Shown here piece by piece: positions 28,644 to 39,845 of a DNA stretch of 64,000 nucleotides. The position numbers were made by a program, and so were the translations under genes. Within the stretch, counting starts at the first letter, position 1, and each line of letters opens with the position of its first letter. The notes under the pieces were generated by a model that was given only the letters and a program-made list of their open reading frames with translations, did no database searches and was not told the origin of the DNA. The stretch spans positions 14,536,479 through 14,600,478 of the forward strand of contig NC_092872.1 of assembly GCF_028372415.1 (NCBI RefSeq), written 5' to 3'. Origin of the DNA: Notamacropus eugenii (Eukaryota; Chordata; Mammalia; Diprotodontia; Macropodidae).

Positions 28644-29139
28644 AGTGGATATTGTAGTGCTCCAGAGACATAGGGAAAATTGACAGGGAATTAATAATTG
28701 ATTAGATGCGAGGAACAAGTCAAGGCAGGTACTCTTCTTCCTTGGGTTATGTCATTTTTCTAGGTAAACACAAATGAAACTAACTCCAAAACTCCCTGAG
28801 CTGTTTCCCCAATCTGGGAGCCCCATATATTCATCCCCTATTGGGTAGAGTCCCATCCAAGAAAGTGAGCTCATTTGGATCTTTCCCAAGCTCCAGGCTT
28901 TGAAATTCTCTTGAACAGACTTTAAGATGCCTGTGCATGGCAGCGGAAGGGAGGTGTTGTTCAGTCTTGCTCTTTCAAGCTTTCTAGAAGAAAAATTTAG
29001 TTCAGAGGCAAAGATACATTCAGTGCCATGGCCCTGGCCAATGAGACACAGCTCATTCTCCAGCCTGTAGTTTGCTAGTCCTGAAATTCACAGGGTTACA
29101 CTCAGAGGGGACCTCCTAGGCAAAGAGAAGGAAGTAAGC
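28644..29139. other. Intergenic, mostly unique-looking
   Basis: No gene recognised. I see no repeat family in 28740-29139. Confidence 0.5.
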
Positions 29140-29885
29140 CAATGCAATCTTGGGGTGCATTAGGAGAAGCAGGGCTCCCATGCGCAGTGTTATGTTCAGC
29201 TTTAGGCAACACAGTTGATGAAGGACATTAATAAACTGGAAAGTGTTCAGATAGGTTGGTGGTGAAGGATCTTGAGGTCATGACTCATTAGGATTAGTTG
29301 AAAGAATCCTGCAGATTTAGCCTAGAGAAAAGACGACTCTGGGGGAACATGATAGCTGTGATCAAGTATTTGAAATGCTGTTAAGTCTAAAAGGAGGATT
29401 AAGCGTATTCTGTCTGGCAAAATCGGGAACAATTTAGGCTTGATATAAGGAAAAATTTGCTAAGAATTAGAGTTGTTTAAAAATGGAATGACTTGCCTCT
29501 AGAGGTGGTGGATTCCCCCTTCTTGAAGACCTTCAGGCTGAGACTGGATGGTATTCCTTTGTATGTAGGTTTGAATAAAATAGTAAATTAACATCTACGA
29601 TTTTTATATGCCAGGCCCTGTGCTAAGTGCTTTACAAATATTAACTTGTTTGATCCTTAACAACTATCTTTGGAAATAGGTGTTATTATCCCCATTTTAC
29701 AGTTGAGGAAACAGAGTCAGAAGTTAAGGGACTTGCCCAAGGTCACATAGTGTCTGAGAATGGATTTGAATTCAGGCCTTTCTGACACTAGGCCCAGTGC
29801 TCTATCCCCTGCACTGTCCAGCTGCCTCTAGAGACATGGCCACTAAGGCCCTTTCCAACTCTCAAATTCTGTAATTCTGTGACAC
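29140..29885 (-). repeat. CR1/L3-like LINE, antisense, with nested SINE
   Basis: 'ttcagctttaggcaacacag', 'gatagctgtgatcaagtatt' and 'gatataaggaaaaatttgct' are the antisense CR1 3' pattern. It resumes after 29830 with 'ggccctttccaactctcaaa...attctgt'. The interruption at about 29580-29830 is a MIR3-type SINE. Confidence 0.7.
29580..29830 (-). repeat. MIR3/CORE-SINE nested in CR1-like LINE
   Basis: 'gccaggccctgtgctaagtg', 'cccaaggtcacatagtgtct' and 'ctatcccctgcactgtccag' mark a near-complete antisense SINE. Confidence 0.75.
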
Positions 29886-29939
29886 TGTTGATTAGAACTT
29901 TAGTTAAATTCAATAACTCTCTTACACGATATGCTCAGT

Positions 29940-30860
29940 GAGAAGCATTGTGATAAAGAGCTGGCCTCAGAGTCTGGAAGACCTGATTTCATATCCTGCT
30001 TCTATCACCATATTATGGCTGTAACACTGAGCAAGTCACCTTGCCTTTTAGTGCCCCAGGGAAATTGCTGCAAAGGAACCTGTCTCCATTGATGGAAGTT
30101 CTTTACCAAGAGCTTCCTATACGGATGAAATCATATATCATAATACTGGGCACTAGTGACCCAATGACAAAAATGAGAAAGTCCCTGTCCTCAAGCAGCT
30201 TATGTCTCATTGGGGGGAGATGGCAGGTACTCATAGAAGTAAACATGAATTGTACACAAAGTAATTCCTGGTAGGGCATGGGGGAGAACTTTTAACAGAG
30301 GGTGATAGAGAACATGAGGATAGAGCTGAACTCTGAAAGTAGCTAGGAAATCTACAAGGCAGAGGTAAAGTTCAGAGAACATTCCAGTCAATAAGTCAAT
30401 ACACATTTATTAAGCGCCAAGATGCAAAAGCCAGTCCCAATATTCATGGAGCTCGTAATCTAGTGGGGGAGACTACAAGGCAGCAAATCCGTACAAACGC
30501 TATTTACAGCATAAATAGGAGATAATTTAGAGAGGGAAGGCACTAGAATTAAAAAGGGTTGGGAAAGGCTTCCCGGAGTGGAGATAGACTTTTCAAATGC
30601 ACAGAGGTTCAATGGAATGTCTTCCTGAGCATCATAGGATCATAGATTTAGATCTGGAAAGCACTTTAGAGTTCACCCAGTTTGGCTGAGAAGGAGAAAC
30701 GTCACATTAGTCTAGAAAGATAGATGGGAGGCCGACGGTGAAAGAAAGGCTTTAAAGGCTCAATAGAAGAGTTTGTATTTTACCCTCAAGGCAATGGGGA
30801 CCCATTGAAGCTTCTTGAAGAGAGGAGTGGTAACGGGTCAGAGTGGATAGACAGGGAATG
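29940..30860 (-). repeat. MIR followed by antisense L2 fragments
   Basis: A short sense MIR-like piece (29940-30055) is followed by antisense L2 3' UTR and RT sequence ('ctcaagcagcttatgtctca', 'gagagggaaggcactagaat', 'caaggcaatggggacccatt'). Confidence 0.6.
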
Positions 30861-31360
30861 GGAACAGCTTTCCAAAGTTTCTTTGGAAGTGATGGTGGGA
30901 GTGTGGGACTGCTTTATATTTTTGTATTTGTTCCTAGCTTATACATTTTCTGTGGTGTGAGAAACAAAGGCCATCCCATACCCAATATCCATATTATACA
31001 CTAAGTATCTCTACAGAACTCGAGGACTTTGCTACCTACTTTTAGGGAAACCTAGACATTAGCCATGCCGTGATTACGGTGTAAGATTTTCCTGGAGAAC
31101 TCCAGGTAGAAGCAATGAGCTGGAGAGAGACAAAGACCCTCATGGTGTCAGGTCCCCTCCATGTGAGATCAGAGTCCTTGGGCCCTGGGTCATGGATGAC
31201 AAACACAGATTGGCTTACCTTAATTGGGGGAAATGAAGCTAGGGTGAGTGTGGAACAGGATTTCTTCTTAACTCAATAGAGGATGTCTAGCATCATGCAA
31301 GGATGTGAATATATTCTATTAAGTATAATACATTACCCCCGCCCATGCTACCTTCCAGCC
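30861..31360. other. Intergenic, no feature recognised
   Basis: This is mostly unique-looking sequence with no convincing ORF. Confidence 0.5.
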
Positions 31361-31835
31361 AAACTGGCTGACATTCTTTGTCAGCAAGCCTTTATGCTTT
31401 TTGCATATGCCTAGAATACACTGCTGCCTCATTTCAACTCTCCAAACAAGATAGTTGTACCCTTGTGCCTCGAATACTGTCTGGCATGTAGAGGGCATTT
31501 AAGAAATACTTAATGATTATCAGTTTGGCAGTTGTGTGCAGAATTGGAGAGAGGGGAGAGGATGAAGGCAGGGAAACCAATTAAGAAGCAAACAGTGATG
31601 AAGGCTTGAGCTAGGGTATAGAGAGAAGGAAGGGAATTCTAGAGACGTGGAGGAAGAAACAAGATTTGGTAACATTGTATGGGACAGGAAAAGAAAATGT
31701 GAAGAGTTGAGATAGTTGTAAACCTGAATGACAGAATCCTGAGAATCAAAAGCTTGTATTCCAGAAATTAGTGCCTAGTACACAACAGGAGCTTAATAAA
31801 TGTTTATTAACTGACTGACAACTGGGAGCTTGGGA
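31361..31835. repeat. L2 fragments, mixed orientation
   Basis: A sense L2 piece (31361-31530, 'tggcatgtagagggcattta') is followed by an antisense RT piece (31550-31720) and a tail 'cttaataaatgtttattaac'. Confidence 0.5.
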
Positions 31836-32575
31836 ACAGCCAATGTGGTTGATCAATCTGTCAGTCTCTGAAGGGGACTAGAATGGACCCTGACATGGTA
31901 GGGATGCTAGACAGGCATTGCTTAGACTAAGGGACAAAGACTCAGGTCCTTATCTTTCACCTCTAGAGCATCATAGTGCAGTGAAACGTGGAGGTGTTAG
32001 AATGACTGATGCCCACACATGCTTTCCCTCTTTGCCAGGCTGGAGAATAGCAGTGCCTTTTGATTTCCTGAAGGTAGGCTTTGAGTCTTTTGCTCACCTC
32101 TGGCCAGACAGGCCCACGGAAATTCATTGGGCCAGTACAAACTAAAGGCAGAGGAGGAGGGACTGTGATGTAGGCTCAGCCCAGGACCCCCAGCTGCCTG
32201 ACACCTGAGGTCCTACTCAGCTTTGCCTGGTAGGTGGGGCTTAAGAGAAAAGACACCACTGAGTAGTTCAGAGAGCTGGGGTAAGGGTTGGCTTCAGGGA
32301 GCATGGGCGGTGCCAACTCAGCAGGGAGAGTTGGGGAAGGGTGGGGCAGGCCAGCTTTGAAGGTAAATCCCTGTTCTTGCCTGGGAAGGGGCCCAAACAG
32401 GGGCAGAGTATGTTCCTGGGGCCCGCCTCTCAAGCTCCCCTTGCCTGGACAACATGTAGGCCACGCTTGGCAGCTAAGTCCTCCCTGCCCTTCTAACATT
32501 AATCAATGACTTTGCACTTTGCACTTTCCCCTTTACTGCCCCTACCTCAACTATCCCATTCATCCCCCCTTACTC
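31836..32575. other. Non-repeat block upstream of PLXNB1
   Basis: This is a relatively GC-rich, repeat-free block. It holds the speculative exon B (32039-32145) and, at 32508-32527, two tandem TTTGCACTTTGCAC-type units next to an 'attaatcaatg' motif. It could be regulatory. Confidence 0.4.
32039..32145 (+). other. Speculative coding exon B of a small membrane protein
   Basis: An acceptor-like CCCTCTTTGCCAG ends at 32038. Joined to exon A (donor at 22535) the frame continues GWRIAVPFDFLK and then stays open to TAA at 32143-32145 if the internal donor-like GAAG|GTAGGC at 32074 is not used. The evidence is only splice-like ends plus an open frame. Confidence 0.15.
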
Positions 32576-32579
32576 ATTC

Positions 32580-32755
32580 CCCATAAGGCTGCATGAGGAA
32601 TTGAAGTCAGAGGACCTGATTTCAAATGCTAGCTCTGCTACTTATCATCCTCTCTGTACTTTGGGAAAATAACCTTTCTAGGGCTCAGTTTCCTCAACTG
32701 AAAACTAGATGACTTAAGTCTCTTCCAGCAATAACTATTATCTTATGATCTCTCC
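32580..32755 (+). repeat. MIR-type SINE
   Basis: 'agaggacctgatttcaaatg', 'ctagggctcagtttcctcaa' and 'aactagatgacttaagtctc' fit MIR. Confidence 0.65.
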
Positions 32756-34180
32756 CTGTCCTCTCCCCAAACTACTTCCTCTCATTGGTCCATCTTCTGT
32801 CCCCTCCTCCCCAACCCTAAGAATGAAGCCTTCACAGAGAACTCCAGAAAATTCTAGATGTTGACAAGAACCTTGTGGTGGGGATGGTAAGAAAATGGAA
32901 ATCAAAGGATTACAGATTTATGGCTGGAAAAGACCTAAATGGTCTTTTTGTTTGTTTGTTCACTGTCTCTTCATTCATTTCCCATCCTCTTAAAGTGATT
33001 CCACCACAAGAATTTATTCTGGCTTCTCTTCTCTCCTCTCCACATTGTCTCTTGGCATTCTCATTCACTGCTATGGTTGCCATGACTGATTCTATGATCA
33101 GCCCTCAAATCTCCAGCACTGATTCTTCTGAGCTCCAGACCTACATCTCCAGCTGCCTATGGGGCATATGACACCTGCAATTTGGAGGTTCCACTTACTG
33201 TCTTAAGCCTTTAAATCTCTGACTTCATCATTTCTGCGGCTGATACCACATGGTTCATCCTGTGTCCCATGTTTGAAAATGTAAGGTTATCTTGGACTCT
33301 TCCCCTATCCAAATGCTTATCAAGTTCTATTGATTCCCCTTCAGTAACATCTCTCAAATCCTTACCCTTCTGTCCCAAATGACTCTACCACAGCACAAAC
33401 TCTCATTACTAATTCCTTATCTCCACCCCCCCAAGCTATTCCAATAGCTGAACAGGTCTTTCCCCTTCCAGTCCAACCTTACACTACTGCCAGATTACAT
33501 TTTCTAATAAATAAATCGTCTTATTACTTCTTCAGAAATTTTTGGCTACTTTTTATTGCCCTTGGTTTGACATTTAGGGTTTTCACATCTGGCACCACTT
33601 TCACCTTTCCATCTCACACTAATTCTCACCTTTTATGTCTACTGAGCTCCGGTCAAATTGGACAATGCTGTTCTCCAACTCAAAATGTCCCACTTCCCTC
33701 TAGTAACTCAGCTAGTATTATCATAGACAGATTTCACATATTCCTATGTGCACTCTCTCATGGACTTTTACATTATTTGGCTTTGTGTGACTTTGTGTCA
33801 TATCCTCCATTGTATAGTGAACTGTGAATGCAGAGACTGTGACATTTAAACTAAGTGTTCTTTCTCCCACAGCCTAGTCCAATGCTTTCCCAGGGCTTAA
33901 TGTTTAATTGTAGGAGGAGAGAGTGGGGAAGCTTCATGGGGGATGAGGAAGTTGGGAGGGAGGGGAGAAGAGGGGAAAGGCAGTGGAAGGGGAAAATGGT
34001 AGAGAAGGAAGGGCAGCCCCAGGTCGGACCATGTCAATCCCCTATTCAAAAGTCTTCAATGCGTCTCTATTGGCTTTTGGAGAAAATGCAGACTCCTCAG
34101 CCCGGCATTTAAAGCCACTAACTTGGCTTCCACCTACATTTCCAAATATTGCACCTTGGTCCCATCCACGTGAATAAAAT
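32756..34180 (+). repeat. L2-type LINE remnants, sense
   Basis: RT C-terminus and 3' end pieces lie at 32990-33870 and 34035-34180 ('tcttcaatgcgtctctattg'). They are separated by a purine-rich, non-LINE stretch (33910-34030). No intact ORF. Confidence 0.55.
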
Positions 34181-34224
34181 GAGTTTTCTTGAAGTTCTGG
34201 GAACTGGGTATGCTATCTCTCTTC

Positions 34225-34375
34225 TCTGTTCATAGATTTAGACTCAGGAAGGGTCTTTCGAGATCAACTTCACCTCTTCATTCAAGAGATGTTAAATGGC
34301 TTGTCCAAGGTCACACAGTAGAGTCGTACTTTGTCGGTCTTCCGACCCCACAAACAGCCTCCCTTTTCACTTGAC
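34225..34375 (-). repeat. MIR/L2-associated fragment
   Basis: 'ttaaatggcttgtccaaggtcacacag' is the CORE-SINE antisense signature. The copy is short and diverged. Confidence 0.5.
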
Positions 34376-34589
34376 CATTTTGCCGCGTTTGCACTGGCTG
34401 TCCGCCCCTCAATTTCTGGAATACATTCCTTCCTTACTTCTACCTTATAGGACCCCAAGATTTCTTTAAGTCAGAGTTCAGGTGTTCTGTCCACTCCCAA
34501 CTCCCTAGTCGAGCTTACTTGGTATTTACTAATATGTCCACTTGTGGGTCGTCCTCCAAGAACGGGAGCAATCCTTAGGGATGCCTTTC

Positions 34590-34701
34590 TTTCTTTCCTT
34601 CCTTTTCTTAGGGATTTCTTTCTTTTTTCCTTCTTTCCTTCCTTCCTTCCTTCCTTCCTTCCTTCCTTCCTTCCTTCCTTCCTTCCTTCCTTCCTTCCTT
34701 C

Positions 34702-34772
<71 letters not shown>

Positions 34773-34795
34773 CTCTCTCCTTCCATCCTTCCTAA
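34590..34795. repeat. (TTCC)n-(TC)n pyrimidine microsatellite
   Basis: About 75 bp of near-perfect TTCC units (34628-34704) run into a long TC tract (34705-34780), all pyrimidine on the plus strand. It lies about 0.4-0.6 kb upstream of the PLXNB1 exon 1 donor region. It produces low-complexity open frames only. Confidence 0.95.
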
Positions 34796-34869
34796 TCTGG
34801 AGGAGAAAGTGGAGAGGAAGGAAGGGTAGAAAGAGAAGGGGGAAGGCAAAGGACAAGCAGGTGAGGGTT

Positions 34870-35450
34870 CTGGTGGAGAAAACGCGGTGCCCCTCTGTGC
34901 TGCCCTCCCTGCTTCATCCTGCAGCCCTTCTCGGCCTGCGGGCTGGCTGGGGGTGGGGGTGTCTCTGTTCCTGGGCAGCCGGGGTCTGGAGAGAGGGAGG
35001 AAAGGAAGGCGCAGAGCCCGGGGGAGGACGCGGCTTTGTCTCCATTGTTTCTGGAGGTGAATGCGCCGGGCCGTGGGGGATGGGCGGGCGCAGTTTTCCG
35101 CCCCTCGGTCTCCGGGTAACAGCTGTGGCTTCGCCGGATCCACCTCCGGGGGCGGGGGTAGGGGAGGCCCGCGCCGCTCTGGGGCTCGGCTCAGCCCAGC
35201 TCAGCGCCGCGCCGCGCAGCGCCACTCGGCTCGGCGCGGCCCCGCGCAGCAGAGGGTTCGAGCGCGGTGCAACTGTGTGCGGTGAGACGGTGTGCGGTGC
35301 AACGGTGGGAGCGCCTCCCTCCCTCCCTGTCCCAGCAGCGGGGCCCGAGTGGTGAGTCCGTGCGTCCCGGGGGGCGGCGAGGAATCCGAGCACCCCGGCC
35401 AGACTCCCCGAGTCCCCGGAGGTGGAGAGCCGGCATCCGTAAGGATGGCT
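34870..35450. promoter_or_regulatory. PLXNB1: CpG island and promoter of PLXNB1
   Basis: This is CpG-dense, GC-rich sequence with repeated GCGCC/GCGCAGC units around 35170-35260, preceding the candidate exon 1 donor. It is the only CpG island between CCDC51 and the PLXNB1 coding start, in the right orientation for the PLXNB1 promoter. No TATA box is apparent. Confidence 0.8.
35200..35351 (+). other. PLXNB1: PLXNB1 non-coding exon 1 (candidate; 5' end uncertain)
   Basis: The donor CGAGTG|GTGAGT ends at 35351 inside the CpG island. Other donor-like sites exist nearby (for example GTGCG|GTGAGA near 35281), so the boundary is provisional. The coding start lies 23 kb downstream, so a leader exon is required. 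Confidence 0.5.
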
Positions 35451-38400
35451 TGGGGAACACTTACGTGGACCGCTTGGGGCTTTCTGTTGTGTGGATCGGC
35501 CACCTGGAAGGGAGAGCTCTTGATCTGGGGCCTGGGGCTGGGCAGGGGGCTATTTCATTGTGGGCATTTTGGACCGAACTTCTCCGGTGGAAGAAAACTT
35601 CAGGGTGGTTTTGATTGGGAGAGGCGGGAGGCGGGATCGACTCCCCCTGAACTGGAGCTGAGTGCCCCCTCCCTCCACCCCTGGGCAGCCCCTCCTCTCC
35701 CCCACCTCCATCCTCACCAGCCAACAGCCTTTCCCTCCCCGCCAGGACCAGATGACCAGAGAGGGGGTCTTTCCTTCTTGGACCCTGGGGGCGGGATGCC
35801 TGTACTGAGGAAGACGGGAGGTACACCACACCTCGGAAGGTGGAATATGTGGGAGAGGTTCGGGGCTCCTGCACCTTGCCTAGATCCAAGAAGGATTGGG
35901 AGAGTGGGTCGTAACTCTACCTTTCCCATCCCAGTAAATTCAAACGCTCCCTGGATTGCGACCCCCCCCCCCCCTTCTTCCATGCACACCTTAATTGTGG
36001 CCCTCGTCCCTCCCTCAGAACACACCCTAAATCGCTACCGCTCCTTCTGTACATATAGAGTGGATTTGGATTTTGACACTCCTCTAATGTGGGCTTCCTT
36101 AATGTGACCACCCTCCCCTTCAGTACACACACCCTGGAGAGTGACAGTCTTCCGTCAGACTGGATTGTGTCACCTAAACCACCAAAAGGCATATCCTGAA
36201 TTACGACCCTCCCTTTTCGCCTCATACATAATCTAAATTGAGACCTCCCTCTCCTCAGCCCTCTAAATGCTCAAATCAAAGGGTAACCCGCTCACATTTT
36301 GGGGTTAATGAGTAACTGGCCAGCTCAGAGATGGGAAGGAAGCAGTCTCCCCGGCCATTCCAGTGAAAGCTGGTTTCTCCTGATTATGGCACCCAGGGAG
36401 CCAGCCAGGTGGTGGGCACCTCATTGGGTACAAGGTGGGGGGAGGGGCCGAAGGGGCAGGGATCAAGACAGGGTCTGGGCCTTTGAAGAAAGGGGAGGGG
36501 TTGTTCCCTTGCTAAGAGGAAGCCTCTCTGCACCGCTATCTCAGCCTTTCACCTCTTGTCTCCTGGAAGTGGATAGGAGGGCTAAACCTGGAGTGGGGAG
36601 GGGGTGTATATTTGGGGGCCGTAGCTCTTGGGCATCTCCTTAACTGGTGGGTGAAGAAATCGTACTCCCCCTGGTGGATGAAATGGAGAGATGGCCTGGA
36701 AAAAGTGGGGAGCCCTAGAGTGGCATAATCTGGTGCCAATTTTGACATTGTTGGAGGAGGGATTTTCTAGCTAACATGTTGGGGGGAAGGAATGGTATAC
36801 TCGTGGGCCCAACTGGAATGTGGTAGGCTCTGAGTGTTAGGGTGCAAGGGGTCGGTAGGGTGCAGAGGCCCATTTGGAGGCAATAGAAGCTTTGAAGAAA
36901 GTTTTGGGAGAATGAAGGACTTGCACTGTCTCATTTGTGTACAAATCTCAATAACACATTCTGGTTCATGGTCTCTAATTAGTAAAGATGTTTCTGAAGC
37001 CACCCAGATTCTCCAGTTGATCTTCACCCTTCTCCCTGTCCCTTCCCTTGACCTCTGTGTTGTCCTTCCCCCTTTCTCCTCTGTTACTATGCTTGGCACA
37101 AACTAAGCACTTAATAAATGCCTTTTCATTTTCATTCAATCTTCCCTGACCCTCTCCATTTTATTTTCCTTGTCCTTCAGTCTTTCCCTCTCTGTCTGCA
37201 TGACTCTTCTTGCTTGACTCTGGCTTTTGTCCATAATGGGGAAAGGTATATAGGGTCCTGGGAGGAAGCTGATGATAGAGAACAGAATAGGAGCAGTTCT
37301 GGCCTCTCCAGCCCCCTTCCCCTAGAGTCACTCCATCCATGCAGACAGCTCCTGGGAATCCCTTGAGAGGGGAAAAGAGAACTGATTGGCTCTTCAGGGT
37401 CAGTAGAAGAAAGGAGGGAGGAATATAGATGATGGGAGCAGCTCTGGACCTACCCTGCTCAGGAACCCCTTTTGCCTCCCGATTCCATTGGCCCTCTGGC
37501 CCCATATCCCCCCAGTTCAGGCCTTTCAGTTCCCACTGTGGGATAGGACATGAGTCCTTGGAGGAAGCTCCTGTCTGTTCCTTGAACTGGGCAGCTATGG
37601 CAGTCGGCACCCTCAGAACATTTCTGGATGCAGGGTGATTATCTTCTGCTGTGTGTTATATTATTATGGTTTATATGGGCATCTGCCTCCACTCCCTCCA
37701 ACAAACACACTCCCTATCTGCTCCAGATGCCTGTGATATCTGTTTGATCAGCCTTTTGGAGTTCTCATCTGCTTCCTACTTGGAGAGGGGGGTCGGAGAG
37801 AGAGAGCTTGGAATTCAAGACTACAGGGTGGGAGAAGGTGCTAGAGAGAAGAGCAGCTGAGTTGGAGGGGGAGGGGATTCTCTGACTTTAGGTTCATCCA
37901 AATACCCTTCCCCAGTTTCAGCCCCATTAACTAGTCTTTAGGGAAAGCCCCATCTATGTCTTTTGTTAGGGAGAAGTACACTTGAGCTTGAGGGACCTTC
38001 TGAGCTTGTCTGTTACCAGGTCTGTGCCATAGGTACCCTGCAGTCTGGGGGTTTGGGGGGGGTGGGGCTCTGCCAAGGTCTCTCCCAAGGCTGCTGTCCT
38101 CCGAGATTGAAGTGAAGGCGGTTGGAATCTAATGCCTTGATTTAAAAGAAAGTCAGAAGCAAGCAATACATCCAGACATAGATTTCTTCCTTTCAAACTA
38201 GGAACTTTAGATCTCTAGATTCTGTCTGTCCAGTGGTGTCTTGAAGTAGTTTCTGGAGCCTGTGGGATCCTGAGAGAGAAGACATCCCTTCTTTGCCTTT
38301 TCTCCAGTCTGGATCTGAAAATGACCCAAGTCAGTGGCATGGGAAGCAGGAAATTCCCTTATTCTCCCACAGTGGGATGTATGGGGTAGAGAGGTTTCAG

Positions 38401-38499
38401 CCAGTCCCTACTCACCCTTTTCCAGCCCTCCTACTCTCCATCCTCCTTTCTCAATTCTCACCCCCACACCCTCTCTTCCATGCCACTCATTCTCCCCCC
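35352..38499 (+). other. PLXNB1: PLXNB1 leader intron, proximal non-repeat block
   Basis: This is mostly unique sequence of mixed GC content, with a poly-C run near 35961 and a possible L2 tail near 37085-37120. Open frames of 100-270 codons here show no recognisable protein and fall off with the CpG island. Intron-1 regulatory elements are plausible. Confidence 0.5.
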
Positions 38500-38720
38500 C
38501 ACCTTCATCCTTTCCCCCACCCGCCTGGGGCGGATAAACAAAGGCAGTGTTGTTCCCGCTCCCACAGAGCTGCCCTGTTCTCTCCACACTAAAAATGGAA
38601 ACCCCCGAGCTATTTTGGGAGCTGTGCCCAGGCCGGGCCGTGGCCTACTGCCTCCCCATTCCCACCCAGCTTGGTCCCCACCCCCTCTTTCGCAGCTCTT
38701 TCCTTGTGGAGCCTAGGCTC
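38500..38720. promoter_or_regulatory. PLXNB1: Candidate intronic enhancer with paired CArG-like boxes
   Basis: Within about 90 bp are a forkhead-type TAAACAAA (38535-38542), CTAAAAATGG (38589-38598) and GCTATTTTGG (38609-38618). The last two each fit CC(A/T)6GG with one mismatch and are exactly 20 bp apart. The block is repeat-free. Function is inferred, not shown. Confidence 0.35.
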
Positions 38721-39305
38721 AGGGTTCAGCTCTGAGCCCCTCCTCTCTGGCCTCTTCTGTGTACTGACCATTCCCTGCAGTGCTGTTCTTTCACTTGATT
38801 GGGTCAGGGGGCAGGGAGGATTGGTTAGTGGGGAGCAGACTTGAGTGCCAAGGTCATCACTGTCTCCTGATTGTTCCTACTACTGGTAGTCGATCTGGGG
38901 GTCTTAGGATCTGTGCCCTCTTGCCTTTTCTCATATGAGAGACAAGAGATGTCTGAGTATACAGAAGAACTTTTCTAAATAGGCCTCCCCAGGACACCAA
39001 AGAAACCTCTCTGACTTGGCTGGCTTGTCTCTTGGACTCTTGTTATCTGAGATAGACTGACCCCCCAGGCCACCAACAGCATACAGAAGAGCCCCGAGTC
39101 ACTTAGGAGATCAGCCTGTTGGGGCCAGACAGAACAGAGGGAAGCTGAAGACTGAAAAGATTCAGGTGCTCCACCCCCTACTCAGGCCCCTAATTATCTC
39201 CCTCATCCCCCCCACTCCTTCCCTTCTTAGCTCCCCAAGCCCTGCAACCCCCCTCAGAGCTCAGTTCCCTAATACCTTAGGTACAGCTTTACTGAGACTC
39301 CCTCT
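38721..39305 (+). other. PLXNB1: PLXNB1 leader intron, non-repeat
   Basis: This is unique-looking sequence with no coding signal. Confidence 0.5.
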
Positions 39306-39309
39306 ATGG

Positions 39310-39375
39310 GAGTTTAAAAACATTATTCTGAGAAAGGTTCTACCAGTTTGCCCAAAGGGTCCATGTCGTAAATAA
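39310..39375. repeat. hAT-type MITE fragment
   Basis: 'aaaaacattattctgagaaa' and 'gcccaaagggtccatgtcgt' match one half of the 52643-52823 element. Confidence 0.5.
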
Positions 39376-39845
39376 GAACCCCTATAAAAATATATAGGCA
39401 ACCCTGTGCAGAGTGCCCTGGAGTAGAAACAGAGATGTGTCCTCCATGAATGATTAGTCCAGCTGAGGAGATAACTAGAGACCAGTACCAGACAGGAAAT
39501 AACCTTGTATCCCTCTACTCAAGATTTCTTTTCACGAATGACTTCCGGGACTTCTGACTCATCCTTGATCACCCATTCTATTTCCACTACCCTGGTTTCA
39601 CTTTCCTCAAGACTTAGATCATACCATGAGTTGCCACTTTAATATTTCACTGTTTATTATGGTAGTATGCCTTGATGTCTTGAATCTGTTAATCCTCATC
39701 TCTAGGTAACCCCTACTGTCTATTTTCTCTGCTGCTTTTAGGCTTAGGCCCAGTGGCCAAATTAAGCTAATTTCACCTACTGCAAACTGATGGCACGTAA
39801 CCCCAGCTGGGCCCTTGCTTCTGTCTGATAGACAATTCAACAAAC
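39376..39845. other. PLXNB1: PLXNB1 leader intron, unassigned
   Basis: This is AT-richer sequence that may include old L2 pieces. Nothing firm. Confidence 0.4.

Noticed and set aside
32288-32509. 73-codon plus-strand frame beginning MGGANSAGRVGEGWGRPALK
   Set aside because: There is no similarity I recognise. It was considered as a third exon of the speculative microprotein, but the frame that would follow exon B stops quickly.
34529-35143. 204-codon minus-strand open frame
   Set aside because: Half of it is translated TTCC/TC microsatellite (Lys-Glu-Gly and Arg-Glu runs).
35292-36107. 271-codon plus-strand open frame after the PLXNB1 CpG island
   Set aside because: It spans a likely splice donor (35351), is Pro/Gly-rich, and shows no domain or plexin similarity.
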